Shown here in pieces: positions 1 through 11,290 of a DNA stretch of 64,000 nucleotides. The notes under the pieces were generated by a model. The model was not told the origin of the DNA and made no database searches. It saw nothing but the letters and a program-made list of their open reading frames with translations. The DNA lies in contig NC_051129.1 of NCBI RefSeq assembly GCF_014839805.1, positions 1,426,001-1,490,000 of the forward strand. Direction: 5' to 3'. Position 1 is the first letter of the stretch; each line of letters starts with the position of its first letter. This DNA is from Manduca sexta (taxonomy: Eukaryota > Arthropoda > Insecta > Lepidoptera > Sphingidae). Both the position numbers and the translations under genes were made by a program.

Positions 1-60
1 AGTATAGGAACTTATGTAGCCGAAAAGCTTTTCGAAGCGGGTAAAGCCGCGAGAAACCTA
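1..60 (-). repeat. End of a 'gcggcttcg' lepidopteran repeat
   Basis: The first 60 bases hold a degraded antisense copy of the end of the abundant repeat that carries the chgcgggcgaagccgcgagc-like motif (seen here as gcgggtaaagccgcgag). Better copies lie at 9543-9750, 54957-55170 and 6112-6290. Confidence 0.45.
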
Positions 61-438
61 GTGTCAGTTAGGTTCGTTACTAAAAAGAGTGCATGTCAAT
101 TTGCCAATAATATTATGATAATATATTAAAAGTTTCGAGAACAAACTAGACGTGCGCCATTTTTAATTAACATTGGAGTTGTCATTTTTATTACAAGTTT
201 GAAACTAATTTGGGATAACCTTTACTTTAATTTATTCGTGAATTTAATGTTTTAGTTATAAGCCTGCCTGCCTGTCTGCGTGAAATTGGAAGTAACAACT
301 AAAAAAAGCCTTTTAAACTTTATCGTGTTACTAACTAAAGTTTTTCACCTTGAAATAGTTTTAATTTCTCAGTTTCAGGTAACATCTGTTTTTATCGCTA
401 AGAAGAATTTTCTTTTGGCGCATATTTTTAACAGGATG

Positions 439-827
439 TATTTAATTTTCAAGGGTTGCGAGCGTCTAAAGCGCTCACCTAACAACCTAACAATCTTTAA
501 TTTCTGTGTTTGATCATGTTATTGCTGTAATAAAAGTTATTATTATTATAATTTGTATCATGACTGAATCTCGGCTTATAGGCCGGGTTGCATGATGCGG
601 ACGGGCCAAAGTTAAGTCTGCAGATAGTTATTTATATAAGGCATCATGAATTCTATCCATTTGAGTGTAAAGTTCGAAGTACTAGATTGACGTCTTTCCT
701 AGCTATTTAACAGCATATACAATTTTTTTTTACTTGACATACGTTTGTTAGCCTGTCAAGGGTCGACTTATACAAACACCGTACTTTTGGCTAAGCGTTT
801 AAGACGCTCGCAACCGTTGAAAATTAA
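439..827. repeat. Inverted repeat pair, about 35 bp arms
   Basis: The stretch at about 439-475 (ending gcgagcgtctaaagcgctc) is matched in reverse complement at about 793-827 with a few mismatches. The 290 bases between are not coding by eye. The right part, up to about 1000, is GC-richer than its surroundings and may be a fragment of a transposable element. The family was not recognised. Confidence 0.45.
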
Positions 828-1117
828 GTGACCATGCTGAGGGCAACATACTAACGGGTTACGAACCTCGGCTGAAGACGGCCACTGAGGGAGGATGGAG
901 ACATCATCGATTAGGAATGAGCGTACTAACAATCTATCCATTCCATGTTTGACGGCACGCGTGTCGGAACGGAGGTCCTTGGCGGCTAGAAACACATCCT
1001 ATATTGTATTAAATTGAATGGTTATTGTAGAAGGTCGCTCACTTAATGCTTAATTGTAATAAAGAATAGCGCAGACACATACTTCATGCAACATAATAAT
1101 TCCAAACATAGAAAAAT

Positions 1118-1427
1118 AATATCGCCCCTGTATTATATACTGTCCTACTGCTAGGCTCGGGCCTTCTCTACAACTGAGAGGGATTAGGCCTTAGTCCACC
1201 ACGCTTACCTAGCGCGGATTGATAGATTTCACACACCCTCAAAATTGTTTTAAGAATTTCTCAGGTATGAAGCTTTGCTCACGATGTTTTCCTTCACCGT
1301 TAAAGCAAGCGACAATTCACAAAGAATACACATATAATTTTAGAAATGTCAGAGTTGTGTGCCTTTAGGCTTTGAACCTGCCAACATTCATCTCGGCAGT
1401 CCGTTCCACACCCAACTATCGCCGTGT
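1118..1427 (-). repeat. tRNA-derived SINE, family A
   Basis: Antisense copy of the commonest repeat in the window. Read on the minus strand it opens with the GGCGATAG segment and a B box (GGTTCAAA-type), and it ends with the CAGTATATAATACAGGGG segment and a short AT tail. The A box is partly deleted in this copy. Sister copies are at 2921, 8990, 16159, 30131, 47411 and 54036. Confidence 0.8.
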
Positions 1428-2036
1428 TCTAAACAAAGTACATAATAATTCCATATTCCAAACATTACACTCGCTAAGACATAACATGAAATAATGGCAA
1501 ATCATTACCGGCACTTTTCCATACATAAAACTGCTCGACATAGCAATAAAAAGGTATGGTAATGAAAATAAGCATTCGAAGGGGTGTAGTGACCGCGACA
1601 AAACCGATTATTGATTGCCGATTACTCGAGTCGAGTTGAACCCAGATGTAAAATGGGGCTCGAAGTCTCGACCAATTTATATTGGATTCTCAGTTGAAAT
1701 GGGATTCGAATGTTTGTTAGGGGTGATGTTTTATTTATAAAGGCGACAAAGTGGTTTTGTTAAGGAAAACGAATGTTGGTATTACATTGTCTTCTTTTTC
1801 TAATGGGTACATAATTTTTGTTTGTTTACTAGGTGTTTCTCGCGGCTTCGCCTGCGTCAGAAGTCTTACCTACTATTAAAGTCACTGAAACACTGTATGA
1901 CGTCATTGTTGTCTATTAAAAACTCTATTATTTCCCGTGAAGTTAATCTCCCAGTAGTAATATCTATACACATTATAAAACAAACTCCCCAAAAGCTATC
2001 TGTCTGATTTTCTCAAAATCTACTGACGGATTAATG
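1428..2036. other. Intergenic, no gene seen
   Basis: AT-rich sequence with short chance ORFs only. A small trace of the 'cgcggcttcgcctgcg' repeat lies near 1837-1857. No exon with convincing splice sites was found. Confidence 0.5.
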
Positions 2037-2210
2037 TTTTCTGGACGTTTCGAAGACTTTGCAGCCTTCGTGAGGCCGACCCGTGACTACGAAATTTTCA
2101 GTCTTTGAAACGTCGGGAGAAAATTATAAAATAAAAACCGTGATAAAATCCGTAAAATAGTTTTATTTTAATGTCTAACATTGGCCTAAACATAAGAAAT
2201 CATTAAGATA
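2037..2210 (+). repeat. Interspersed repeat F ('gacgtttcgaagact')
   Basis: Contains facing copies of gacgtttcgaagact and its complement about 50 bases apart, then a tail (aaaatccgtaaaatagttttatt) shared with 23325-23400 and 26130-26250. Related antisense copies lie at 34170-34310, 35225-35350 and 37030-37110. The class was not determined. Confidence 0.6.
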
Positions 2211-2920
2211 CATTCATATAAAAACATTCAAAAGTCTTTCACATTTATAACAGTTGGGTTTGTGGAATCTGAATATTTTTAATAACACTTAACACTCAAA
2301 TTGGTCGACGTCTGACTTATTATATTATCTATTACAAGTTTCTTTGCACGAATATTACGGTTTCCAGGTAACTTCTCAATCGAGGAAAGAGTGATGTGCT
2401 CGCACATTTCTTGGTATTTCTAATTTTACAAATCCAATTATTTCATTGTAGTTTCTTGGAAATTTTTAAATTGAGGTCGCTTCATTGTACTCCGTCCCTA
2501 GCATTACTACGGAATGGGAAATAATATATCAATTTATAACGAAATACGACGGAGTAATTATCCAAAGTACTAATTTAAACAGAGAAAGTTTGTATGTCGA
2601 GGATAATTCCGAAACTTTTGATCGGATATAGAAATTCTTTTCGAATAAGCTCTATTATTCTTGGTAGAGGCTAATTTTATCCCGGAGACAGACTTTAATT
2701 CTATATCATGAATACACTTATGCCTTATTTTGATAATTAACGGCAATAGTATGCTCCTAGTATTCTTGTTTATTATTTTATTTTAAATATTGAAATAAAG
2801 CCATGTTAAATGTGACCACTAAACAGCACTGTATTTGTAGACTTTCTTCAAAATGGCGAATGCTAACTTAGTTACCTTATCATGGTGTGGGTGTGAAACT
2901 CTTTTAATATCTACCTAGAT

Positions 2921-3240
2921 ATAATAATAATATCAGGCCTTTATTAAATACTGACCCAATGCTGGGAATGGCCACTACTACTGAGAAGGATTAGGCCTTA
3001 GTCCACCACGCTGGCCTAGTGCGAATTGTTAGACTTCACACATTCTCAAAATTCCTATAGAGAATTTCCCAGGTATGCAGGTTTTCTCACGATGTTTTTC
3101 CTCGCCGTTAAAGCAGGTGATAATTCACAAAGAATACATACATGATTTTAGAAAAGTCGCAGATTTGTGCTCTTGGGTTTTGAACCTGCGGACATTCGTC
3201 TCGGCAGTCCGTTCTACAACCAAGTAGGCTATCGCCGCTT
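2921..3240 (-). repeat. tRNA-derived SINE, family A
   Basis: Nearly full-length antisense copy. On the minus strand it starts AAGCGGCGATAGCC with a tRNA-like A box (TAGCCTACTTGG), then a GGTTCAAAACC B box, and ends in an ATT-rich tail next to 2921. It lies about 250 bases upstream of the exon at 3497. Confidence 0.85.
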
Positions 3241-3496
3241 ATCTAACTAGATACGTTTTTTTTTTGTTCCTTTATTCTCTTTTTCTACCTCTGTAGTAAA
3301 TATTTCTTTCATTCTTCCAAATATTTCTGTTTGTATCAAACCGCATTCAAGAACAGTATCTTGAAAATCGTCGATTCCCGTTGTGAAATGGGAGTCATTA
3401 AGCCGCGAAAGAAACCTTTGAGCGGTTTAAAATATGTCCGTTTTTAATCTTTCAAACAACTGTATTGTTTTTTGACATTTTCTTTTAACTTTTCAG

Positions 3497-3676
3497 AATG
3501 AGGACGATGAATCGAGAACAACGAAAGTCGTAGATTGCAATTGTAATGCTGGTCTGTTAGGTCTAGTGCAGAAGTTCTTAAATTTTGTTCTCATAGACCT
3601 CTTCCAAAATTTAGCTGCTTCCAGTGGAGCTCAATTTTTACCATTTTGCCCAGAATATGCAAGTATTTACACGTAA
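3497..3676 (+). CDS. Terminal coding exon of an unrecognised gene
   Basis: A strong acceptor (pyrimidine-rich tract ending ttttcag at 3496) opens an uninterrupted frame of 59 codons closed by TAA at 3674-3676. The translation starts NEDDESRTTKVVDCNCN, becomes hydrophobic (LLGLVQKFLNFVLIDLFQNL) and ends FCPEYASIYT. The acidic start, a CNC pair and a hydrophobic helix of about 20 residues look like real protein sequence, and the codon use is unlike the random ORFs around it. No upstream exon was found in the first 3.4 kb, so the gene probably begins to the left of the window, with a large last intron containing SINEs. The helix could be a C-terminal membrane segment. The family is not recognised. 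Exon reality is moderately sure; function is unknown. Confidence 0.6.
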   Translation, partial: NEDDESRTTKVVDCNCNAGLLGLVQKFLNFVLIDLFQNLAASSGAQFLPFCPEYASIYT

Positions 3677-4640
3677 CAGTCGTTGAACTTCTTAAAATAT
3701 TATCAACCTACATTGATATGTGAAGTCAAGCCAACATCTTAGTTCTTTAATATAAATCGAGACAAATTTTCCTGGATCCCCCCGCAAGATCAAGATCAAG
3801 ATGTAATGAAAAAAAAAGATACGCTGATATACAGTCTCAATTATAAACTTGTGTCGTTAAGAGGTGATTAAGAATTGTTTAAATAGCTGTCAAAACTATC
3901 ACCGGTTCCTAGTTTAAACTTACTTAAGAGGCAAAATGGCGGATTTTGACTTACAGTTGCTCGTATAAATTTGTGTTTTGATGTTAAATAGTATTGTAAA
4001 GACGGAGTACTGTGATTCTTATCAAAAATGGATTTCGATAATTGTAATTTGCTCTGAAGTAAAGTTCACTATGTGTTGCTTGGTAATTTATTCATGGTTT
4101 TTGTTTTTGTAGTGCAAGTTTTTGAGTAAGAAAAAGTTTAGCACTGGTTAAAAGTTTAAGAGCAGTTTAGTCAAGACGTAATCAAGCATTATTATGCGAT
4201 TTTTTTAGAAATCTGATAAAGTAGTAAGACCTCGTAGCGATCTTGTTTTACTAAATAAAAAGGGAATCACATAAATCGGCTCTCAAATCTAGGAGCAATT
4301 GGCGTAAACACATTAAAGACAATACAAACGAATTAATTGTATCTTTTCTTGGAAGTTGGTTAATAAAAGGTACACTTAAAGGTACAGTCTCCTCAACATC
4401 CACTGCACGCAGAGGTTAAAGGCACCTAACAATACCTGTAACTAAATATTTAATCTGGCTTAACCTATAACAGTCACAATTGTTTTTGGAAACTATTGTT
4501 TCAAAATGTCCCGTCTAAAGAGCGTAATATAACATTCGAATTTCAAAGCTATTCAATTATATGTTTATTCACTTTTCAACAATTCACTATTTAGAATGGT
4601 AAGTTTATTATTCAATTGTTCTTTTAATTATTATTCATTT
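3677..4640. other. Non-coding stretch after the terminal exon
   Basis: AT-rich, with no further open frame on the + strand. It would contain the 3' UTR and polyadenylation site of the exon at 3497-3676. An AATAAA at about 4252 is one candidate signal but it is distant. Confidence 0.4.
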
Positions 4641-4907
4641 TGAATGACGAGTTCGCCTGATGGTAAGTGATACGATCGCCTATAAACAGTAGATACACCA
4701 TCCAGCACCTTGAATAACAAAGTATTGTTTGGTATCCACTGCGCTCGCCATCCTGAGACATGAGATGTTGAGTCCTAATATGTCCAGTAGTTACAATGGC
4801 TACAATGTTCTTCAAACCGGAACACACACTGCAGCTTGGCGGCAGAAAAAGCCGTTGCGGCACCCACCCAGGCGGACTCTCACATATGAGAGTCCTATCA
4901 GTACAAT
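4641..4907 (+). repeat. Interspersed repeat B ('gaatgacgagacgagcttg')
   Basis: Copy of a repeat of about 290 bp that begins gaatgacga..., passes through gtattgtttggtatccac and ggcggcagaaa, and ends with a small hairpin (ctctcacatatgagag). Other copies: 28904, 39267, 42866 (-), 50611 (-), 56372, and partial ones at 41741, 43673 and 60130. No tRNA boxes are obvious. It may be a LINE 3' end or a SINE. Confidence 0.75.
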
Positions 4908-5450
4908 GTCTAAATAACTTCACGCGACACATGGCTATGTTGAACGCTCAGGACTAAAATAATCAGGTAGCCCCTATTTTTAAAAAAAAAAGATATACTA
5001 GGGTTGCTTCGTAAGAGTTTACGAGCAAAACTGTTAAATGCAGGAAACAGCTGCAATTTTAGGGGATTAAATACGCCAGGGTGAATCCAGACATAATAAA
5101 ACATACTAAAAGCTTTGTATTTTGTTGTTATAATTAACTCTGTTCCAGACTTGCGTTTTATTACTTCAGTTAGTGTTGAGAACAAATGTGTTAATTTAAC
5201 TTTGTGCTTAATATTTTGAAGAAATTTCTGGATTATCCACTGTAACAGATGTACTAGTGGCTTACTCTACTAAAACTTTCTTTTTATTTAATTATAGTTA
5301 ACAGAAATAATATTAATATTTCGCTCTCTCACTGTTACAATGTCTTTTATTAATTTTTACCTCTGTAGCAAAATTCATTCTTTTCATATTGGTAAAAATT
5401 TTTAAAAGATAGTAATTCATAGTTCCATTGTTATTTATATTCGATACTAG

Positions 5451-5732
5451 TTGACCCGACAGACATTGCCCCGTCTTAACTATGAATTTGCAGCGCGCAT
5501 TCTGTCAATCGCTGACAGTAATTTCAAACAATTGACAGTTATATAAAAATAATATTTTCGTTAAGTTCTCTTAAATTTTCTAATTTTCTGCGCAATTTTT
5601 TAAATTTTTCTTTCACAAGAACCTTCTCCTGACAACGACGAACACAATAAAAAAAAATAGTGAAATCGGTCCAGCCGTTCACGCGTGATGGCGTGACCAA
5701 GGGGAATAGGTATTCATTTTTATATAAATAGA
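5451..5732 (+). repeat. Interspersed repeat G ('ttgacccgacagac')
   Basis: A unit of about 280 bp, from ttgacccgacagac to a tatataaatagat tail. It contains the stretches gaatttgcagcgcgcattct and gaaatcggtccagccgttca. A very similar copy occurs at 63031-63314 and a 5' fragment near 49615. The AT-rich, microsatellite-like tail suggests a retroposed element. Confidence 0.75.
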
Positions 5733-5854
5733 TTTTCAATGAAGAAGGCTTGGAATCGTGTGATATGTAATTAGTAAGGTAGAAGGTAGTAGTAAGATCC
5801 AGGCTAGCTAGCATTTAAAATGAGAGTAAAAAAATAGCTCATGGATAGAATTTG

Positions 5855-5955
5855 TTGGTGTTGGGATATATTCTATATCCGCTCGGATAGTGACCACCGT
5901 GCACAAGCTGTTAAAACCCGCTATAGTGGCCCACGTAACTGTACTATATAAATAT
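5855..5955 (+). repeat. Fragment of repeat C
   Basis: Matches the first 90 bases of the repeat best seen at 7233-7490 (gatagtgaccaccgt... gttaaaacccgctatagtgg). Truncated at the 3' side. Confidence 0.6.
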
Positions 5956-6111
5956 TGCAGCACGCCTTGTCACGAATTTCGTTTGCCGCTCCATTTTTCA
6001 TGAGCCTCTCGAGGCTTGAATGGGAAGTGTATGGTGATACAATTCAATATGTCAACAGTTGATATTTTGATTTATTTTTATCATATTGTCTTGTCATTTA
6101 TACATATTGTA

Positions 6112-6290
6112 AAATAAAGTGGCAAAAAACTGTCTTGTCTGTATGTGATCAATTTTCACAATATCTACTGAATGTATTTTTATGAAATTTGGTATAAAGA
6201 TAGTTTAAAACTCTGGGAAGGTTATAGGTGACTTTCTATCCCACAAAACTCCTTCACGCGGGCGAAGCAGCGAGCAAAAGCCAGTAACCT
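6112..6290 (-). repeat. Repeat D, antisense copy
   Basis: On the minus strand this reads the ttttgctcgcTGCTTCGCCCGCGTG start, then the segment about a stalled 'cccagagttttaaactatc' and the 'catacagacaagacag' end. It is the same repeat as the + copy at 9543-9750. Confidence 0.7.
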
Positions 6291-7232
6291 AATAAATACC
6301 TATATCATCAATAAATAAATTCCATTTCATACACAAATCGAGTCCATCCTTACTATTTGTTCGCTAACATGTTGGTCGAACGGCACAAATGATAATTTGT
6401 CTCTGTCACGCAGCCGTTTTAAACCGCGTCTGAATGGAGTAAATGACGCATTCATACCTATTCAGAGTAGACCAGTGTGCTATGTAAGCGACGCGTGACG
6501 TAATGCTTTATCGGAATGTTCTGGAACTTTCTAGACGGCATAGGTTTTGACACCTATCATGAGCAGCTAAGAAAGAAACATTTATTCGCACAATGTATTG
6601 GGACTTTCACATAGATTTTTAACAAGGTACAAAAACAGTACAAAACAAGGGTTTAGTCAACGTGCATCCAATGATACTGTTGCAGTCACCAGTTCAGCAT
6701 AAGTTTTAGCTATGATAACTATAAGTGAAGGCTTGTTAATGGCTATCGGTCAACCAGTTTAGTGTTACTTAGGATTGTATAGGTCTGTAAGTTAAGTCTG
6801 TTATTTAGGTCTGTAAGTCCTCCATACCTTAAATAAATAAATAAATGCCAGGCAAGAGGTGTCTGGCGCTGGTCTTTAACTGGAACTTCCACGTAGTCAC
6901 AGAGATTATAACCCTTATGGTAAAAGATTAAGGTACTATGTAGTCTGTACTGAATTGGAAAATATGCATTTACCAGTATTAGGGGTCGATTGAAGTTACC
7001 TACGTACGTTGATAGAAAATGTTTATAAAAAAAAATGGCGGAATATTAGTGTTAAAACAAAATGAGTGCCTTATCTATGTCGGGCTTAATAATATGTGTT
7101 ATTTTTATTTTAGGCGATAACTTAATACGATTTTGCACGTTTATCGTAACCAGTAACTATGTTACAATACGTTTTTAACCGACTTCAAAATAAGGAGGAG
7201 GTTATACACTAGTCTTGTAGGTACTAACCTAC

Positions 7233-7490
7233 AAGGCCTATTGTTGTTGGTAGGATACATGTTATGTCCGCCCGGATAGCGGCCACCTGACACGAGGTGT
7301 TAAAACCGCCATAGTGACCCACGTAAATGTCGTGTTCCAGGATCAGCCTGTGTATATTCGATTCCAACAGGCCGGCATTATTATGTCGACTGACAAGAGG
7401 TAATCATTTCTCGTTTGTCGACATTCTATTGGACCCCACTCCATATATTACCAGGTGCAATGAGGTCATCTAGCTGTCTCAATAAACAAA
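7233..7490 (+). repeat. Interspersed repeat C, near full length
   Basis: Runs from the tccgcccggatagcggccac region through ggccggcattattatgtcga to a caataaacaaaaa tail. Copies with poly-A-like right ends at 36225-36421 and 49185-49315 set this as the sense orientation of a retroposed element. Antisense copies are at 29450-29830, 52060-52150 and 54520-54690. A short perfect hairpin (cttgtaggt / acctacaag) sits just upstream at 7204-7225. Confidence 0.7.
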
Positions 7491-7942
7491 AACCTGTCTG
7501 AATTATAAACTCTTAAACAACTCACAAGGCTACAATCTAAGCAACATAGCTTTTATTGTCACAAATGACGTCCAACATTGGCAGCCATTATTCCAATGAC
7601 ATGCGGGCCTGCACAGCTTTGCATAAAGGCACTCCTTAATCGGCACACCTATTTGAATTTTACTGCAGTTATAGTTTTGAACTCTATGATGGTGTTAGTT
7701 GGGTTTAATATTGTATTTCATGGTTTCTAAAATTAGAAATTATTCGCCTTTGTCACTTTTTTGTTGTATTGCATTTTCAGGAATACGAACACACACGAAG
7801 TTTTTAAAAACTGACAACGCGTTTTGAACGTGTGGTAAACGTGGTACGGTCGAAAACGCTTCGGTTCGTATAAAATATAAATCCATCAATATAAGGCCTG
7901 AAACACGTTATAAAAAGATAAAATGTTGTATTAAAAACTTAC

Positions 7943-8357
7943 CTAAAAACAACACTAGTCTCCTCACTGTCGAGATGCACGGCATCCGTCAGGCTCCACT
8001 GCAGCGTCACCCCCGGCCTCCCCTCCAGGGGCCCGCTCACCATTCTCGCAGGGAGGTACCTCCTCCGATACCTCACGCTTCTCCTCACAGACCTCTCATC
8101 TCTAAAACTACGGTACTTCGGTTTGAAGTAGTAGCTGGACTCACTCCTAAACCCATCAAACGTCCTATAATCACTGTGCTTTTTGAAATGCTTGGAGCGT
8201 TCAGGTCTGTGCTTCGGGAGGAAGTAGGGGAGCGGGGCGTCTTCCCTGCAGGGCCGTTCGGCGAGGCTGGTGGGGGTGAAGTTGCCTCTGATGAAGTTGT
8301 TGACCACGGAGTGGAGCACGTAGTCTCGAAGCATCACGTCTTCGTACTGGAGTTGAA
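7943..8357 (-). CDS. Internal coding exon, Arg/Tyr-rich, family unknown
   Basis: On the minus strand, tttctttgcag (AG at 8359-8358) precedes the exon and AG|GTAAGT follows it (donor GT at 7942-7941), so both splice sites fit consensus. The 415-nt exon is open throughout and enters and leaves in the middle of codons: 2 bases finish a codon at the start and 2 bases begin one at the end. The protein segment starts QLQYEDVMLRDYVLHSVVNNF, has one Cys (ERPCRED), a basic middle rich in Arg, Tyr, Ser and His (FRSESSYYFKPKYRSFRDER, RYRRRYLPAR) and ends in an acidic stretch (LDSEETSVVFR). The exon is markedly GC-richer than its flanks, as expected for coding sequence here. The family is not recognised. 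Neighbouring exons were not found. Confident exon, unknown role. Confidence 0.75.
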
Positions 8358-8599
8358 CTGCAAAGAAAAATGAACTTTTATTAAACTTGGTAGAATTTAA
8401 GTTTATGTAACAGTTTTGAAACCATATTTTGCTCACCGCCCACTTTGAGAATATATTTTTTCTAGAGTCACTCATCTTTATCACGTGATAGTAATGATTA
8501 TAATCCACAAGAACAAAAATTAAATTATATTAATTGTTACTTTACTTTAGTACGTGGTTAACACATATTTTTTGCCTTTTTTAAACTATATTTTTTTTT

Positions 8600-8877
8600 A
8601 TCTGTCCATGTACCCTTTACGCTATCTTAATGAATCCTATTTTTTTCGGTTCTTCCACTGCCCCCCGAAAGTCTCAAACGTGCGCTATCTCAATGCCCCC
8701 CAAATTTCTCTGGGTCTCCCACTGTCCCTCAAACGCTCACAAGGTTGTCTGGAAGAAATCGCAGATAGCGATAAGACCGCCATTTGTACTTCTTGTTATT
8801 ACACCATCTCTGTTTTATATTTATTATTCTTTACAGTTATGATGTACAATAAAGAGTTTAAATAAATAAATAAATAA
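8600..8877 (+). repeat. LINE 3' end with (AAAT)n tail
   Basis: The segment ggttgtctggaagaaatcgc... gcgataagaccgcc... followed by tacaataaagagttt and an (aaat)n tail at 8858-8877 is typical of the 3' UTR of common lepidopteran non-LTR retrotransposons. AATAAA occurs just before the tail. The upstream 100 bases are less certain. Confidence 0.65.
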
Positions 8878-8989
8878 GGGTGCGTTATGGCCCGCTTTAA
8901 GAACCTATGATCTTCACTAATGTCAACCATAGATGACATTTATACGTTGCATGCGTTCGTTTTTTAGTGAAATACAAGAGATATTTATA

Positions 8990-9316
8990 ATAATATAATA
9001 ACATCAGTCCTGTATTATATACTTGCCCACTGCTGAGCACGGGCCTTCTCTACTACTGAGAGGGATTAGGCCTTAGTCCACCACGCTGGTCTAGTGCGGA
9101 TTGGTAGACTTCACACACCTTCGAAATTCCTATAGAGAACTCCTCAGATGTGCAGGTTTCCTCACGGTGTTTTCCTTCACCGTTAAAGCGAACGATAAAT
9201 TCACAAAGAATACACACATGATTTTTAGAAAAGTCAGAGGTATGTGCCCTTGGGATTTGAACCTGCGGACATTCGTCTTGGCAGTACGTTCCACACCCAA
9301 CTAGGTTATCGCCGCT
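8990..9316 (-). repeat. tRNA-derived SINE, family A, with likely TSD
   Basis: Full-length antisense copy. The flanks aagagatatttat (8976-8988) and aagagatagttat (9319-9331) match at 12 of 13 positions and look like the target-site duplication. Confidence 0.85.
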
Positions 9317-9542
9317 ATAAGAGATAGTTATACTGTAGACAAATTCTACAGAATGGATCTACCACGTCATTTGGTTGCATAATATTTGCGTCACTACCGA
9401 CCAGCACTCATTGTTAAGTTACTCCTGTACAGTTAATGAATATTGCGTTTGCACCGCTCGTGTTTATTTACATACAAATTTAATATCAACCGGTTTTGGT
9501 CCAATAACGACGCTTGTTTTGCGGCGAAGCGATTAATATGTA

Positions 9543-9750
9543 AACTAGCTTTTGCTCGCGGCTTCGTCCGCGTGAAGGAGTTTCCGGGATAAAGGTCCCG
9601 TTATATATTTTCCCGGGATAGAAAGCCTATAACCTTCCCAGGGTCTTAAACTATCTCCATACCTAATTTCATAAAAATCACTTCAGTAGATTTTGAGTAA
9701 ATCGATAACATACAGACAGAAAAGGGGACTTTGTTTTATAGTATGTATAC
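9543..9750 (+). repeat. Repeat D ('gcggcttcgtccgcgtg'), sense copy
   Basis: Good copy of the very common lepidopteran repeat: agcttttgctcgcggcttcg, then cccgggatagaaagcctata, then a cagacagaaaaggggacttt end. Other copies: 6112 (-), 17975, 30478-31045 (-), 33705 (-), 35685, 54957, 55955, 61083, 62043 and 63880. The transposon class is not determined here. Confidence 0.75.
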
Positions 9751-9983
9751 ATAATTGTTTATAATCTATTATTTTTTGTTAACCATTACTCTAGGCTTGA
9801 AGATAAAACAGTCAATAATATAGTTATCCATAATATGTTCATAATATTATGGTTCAATAAATGACGTTTCATCTCGTGACGGTAGTTATATGCACAAAAT
9901 GACGCTTTTTGAGCGAGACTTGTAGGAAGTGCAACTATCCTAGGATTTACACCATATATAAATAATCGCGATTCATTCATGTA

Positions 9984-10011
9984 CAGTCAGCTTCAAAAGT
10001 ATCTGAACAAA
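9984..10011 (+). repeat. Possible Tc1/mariner-type terminus
   Basis: A TA dinucleotide is followed by cagtcagcttcaaaagtatc, a form like Tc1/mariner inverted-repeat ends. The matching other end was not found nearby, so this may be a solo end or a decayed MITE. Confidence 0.35.
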
Positions 10012-10560
10012 TTTTTTAATTTTAATAGTTACTTCGGTGATTTATTGTACACAATACAAATATTGGGTTATGTGATAACCGAATAAACGGTGCGATATCC
10101 CCACTCTAACACTAGATCTTTAACATCAATTGCTTAATTCAATTTGTAACAATATACCTACTTTATAATTATATATTTTATGGTTTGATTACTTATTGAT
10201 TATTTTTTAAGCTAAATTGTATAATTGTAGTTGTTGTATTTTTATATTATTTTATTTAATTAAATTTTTTACTGTTTTGTTGCTCATGTTTTTTATTCTA
10301 GTTTTCTTTGACAGTTTAAAATTATACCTTTAAAAGTTTGTTGTTTGTTCTTAAGTTGTTCATAACATCGCATGCCGTGGTCATCTTTAATTGTAATGAC
10401 ATATAGCTCTATTAATTATTATGTTTTGTGTTTTTGTTCCTGTTTATGTACATTATGTTGATGATCCTATAAAAAATAAATAAATATAATATACCGTCCA
10501 ACTTAATCATTTTCTTTAGGGACCATAAAGCGGATAACTGCACACATATTTCATTTGAAA
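10012..10560. other. AT-rich non-coding stretch
   Basis: Long runs of T and A with no usable frame and no recognised repeat. Confidence 0.5.
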
Positions 10561-10574
10561 CACAAAAGAATCGC

Positions 10575-10715
10575 AATAACACGTCTTCTCTAATCCGGTC
10601 AGGGCTGTCACCCTTTTCACCGGAAGCCCGCCAGCTTACCGGAAACAACGTCGCGCCCCAAAAATGTCCGCGTAGGGGCCAATTTCCGGCACACGGGACG
10701 TACGGCGACAAACAA
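10575..10715 (-). promoter_or_regulatory. GC-rich patch, possible first exon or promoter on the minus strand
   Basis: About 140 bases are clearly GC-richer than the surroundings. On the minus strand they contain a donor-like site (tttccg|gtaagctgg, GT at about 10643). This could be an untranslated first exon on the same strand as, and about 2.3 kb upstream of, the exon at 7943-8357. It is equally possible that it is an unrecognised repeat. Confidence 0.25.
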
Positions 10716-11063
10716 AGATGGATTACACAACATTTTTGTTTCAAATTTGTAGACTTAAGACCTGGCTGGATTTAATAGGTGCGTATGACCATTTTTTTGT
10801 AGCATTTGAATGACAAGACGCTATATTTTTTTGTATTGGGCACTGCAGTTACCCTGATCATAATTGGAATGGGATATGTAAGGTCCATTGAACGAATCGA
10901 CCCATGGAAGTATTGCAAAAACAGCAATATCCGATGTAATCACCAATTTATTTTATCAACATGAACATATTGAACGTATAGAATTTTAATATGTATTTAA
11001 AATGTACATACAAGTTAAATGTATTTTAATAATTTGTTGATTAAATTGTAAATACGGCATATG

Positions 11064-11290
11064 CTTTAATTTATGGCGGTGTGATACCCCCGTGCCTCGG
11101 AAAGCATGTAAAGCCGTTGGTCCTGCGCCTGATCTCTCTCCGGTCATGTCAGATTGCCGTCTCACCGGACTATAAGAGTGAAGGAACAAAGAGTGCACCT
11201 GTGTATTGCGCACACACTCGTGCACTAAAATACCTATAACTAGCTGATCTCCGTTACGATTGGCCGCCCGGGCAGAATTTCGATTAGGAA
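11064..11290 (+). repeat. tRNA-type SINE, family T, 3' part
   Basis: Contains ggtgtgatacccccgtgcct, gttggtcctgcgcctgatct, the caccggactataagagtgaa segment and the gccgcccgggcagaatttcg end. It lacks the tRNA-like head present in the copy at 17031-17390. An ATC-rich tail (atcatcatcat) follows. Confidence 0.75.

Noticed and set aside
7975..8373. 132-residue + strand frame
   Set aside because: Antisense to the spliced minus-strand exon, which has consensus splice sites at both ends.
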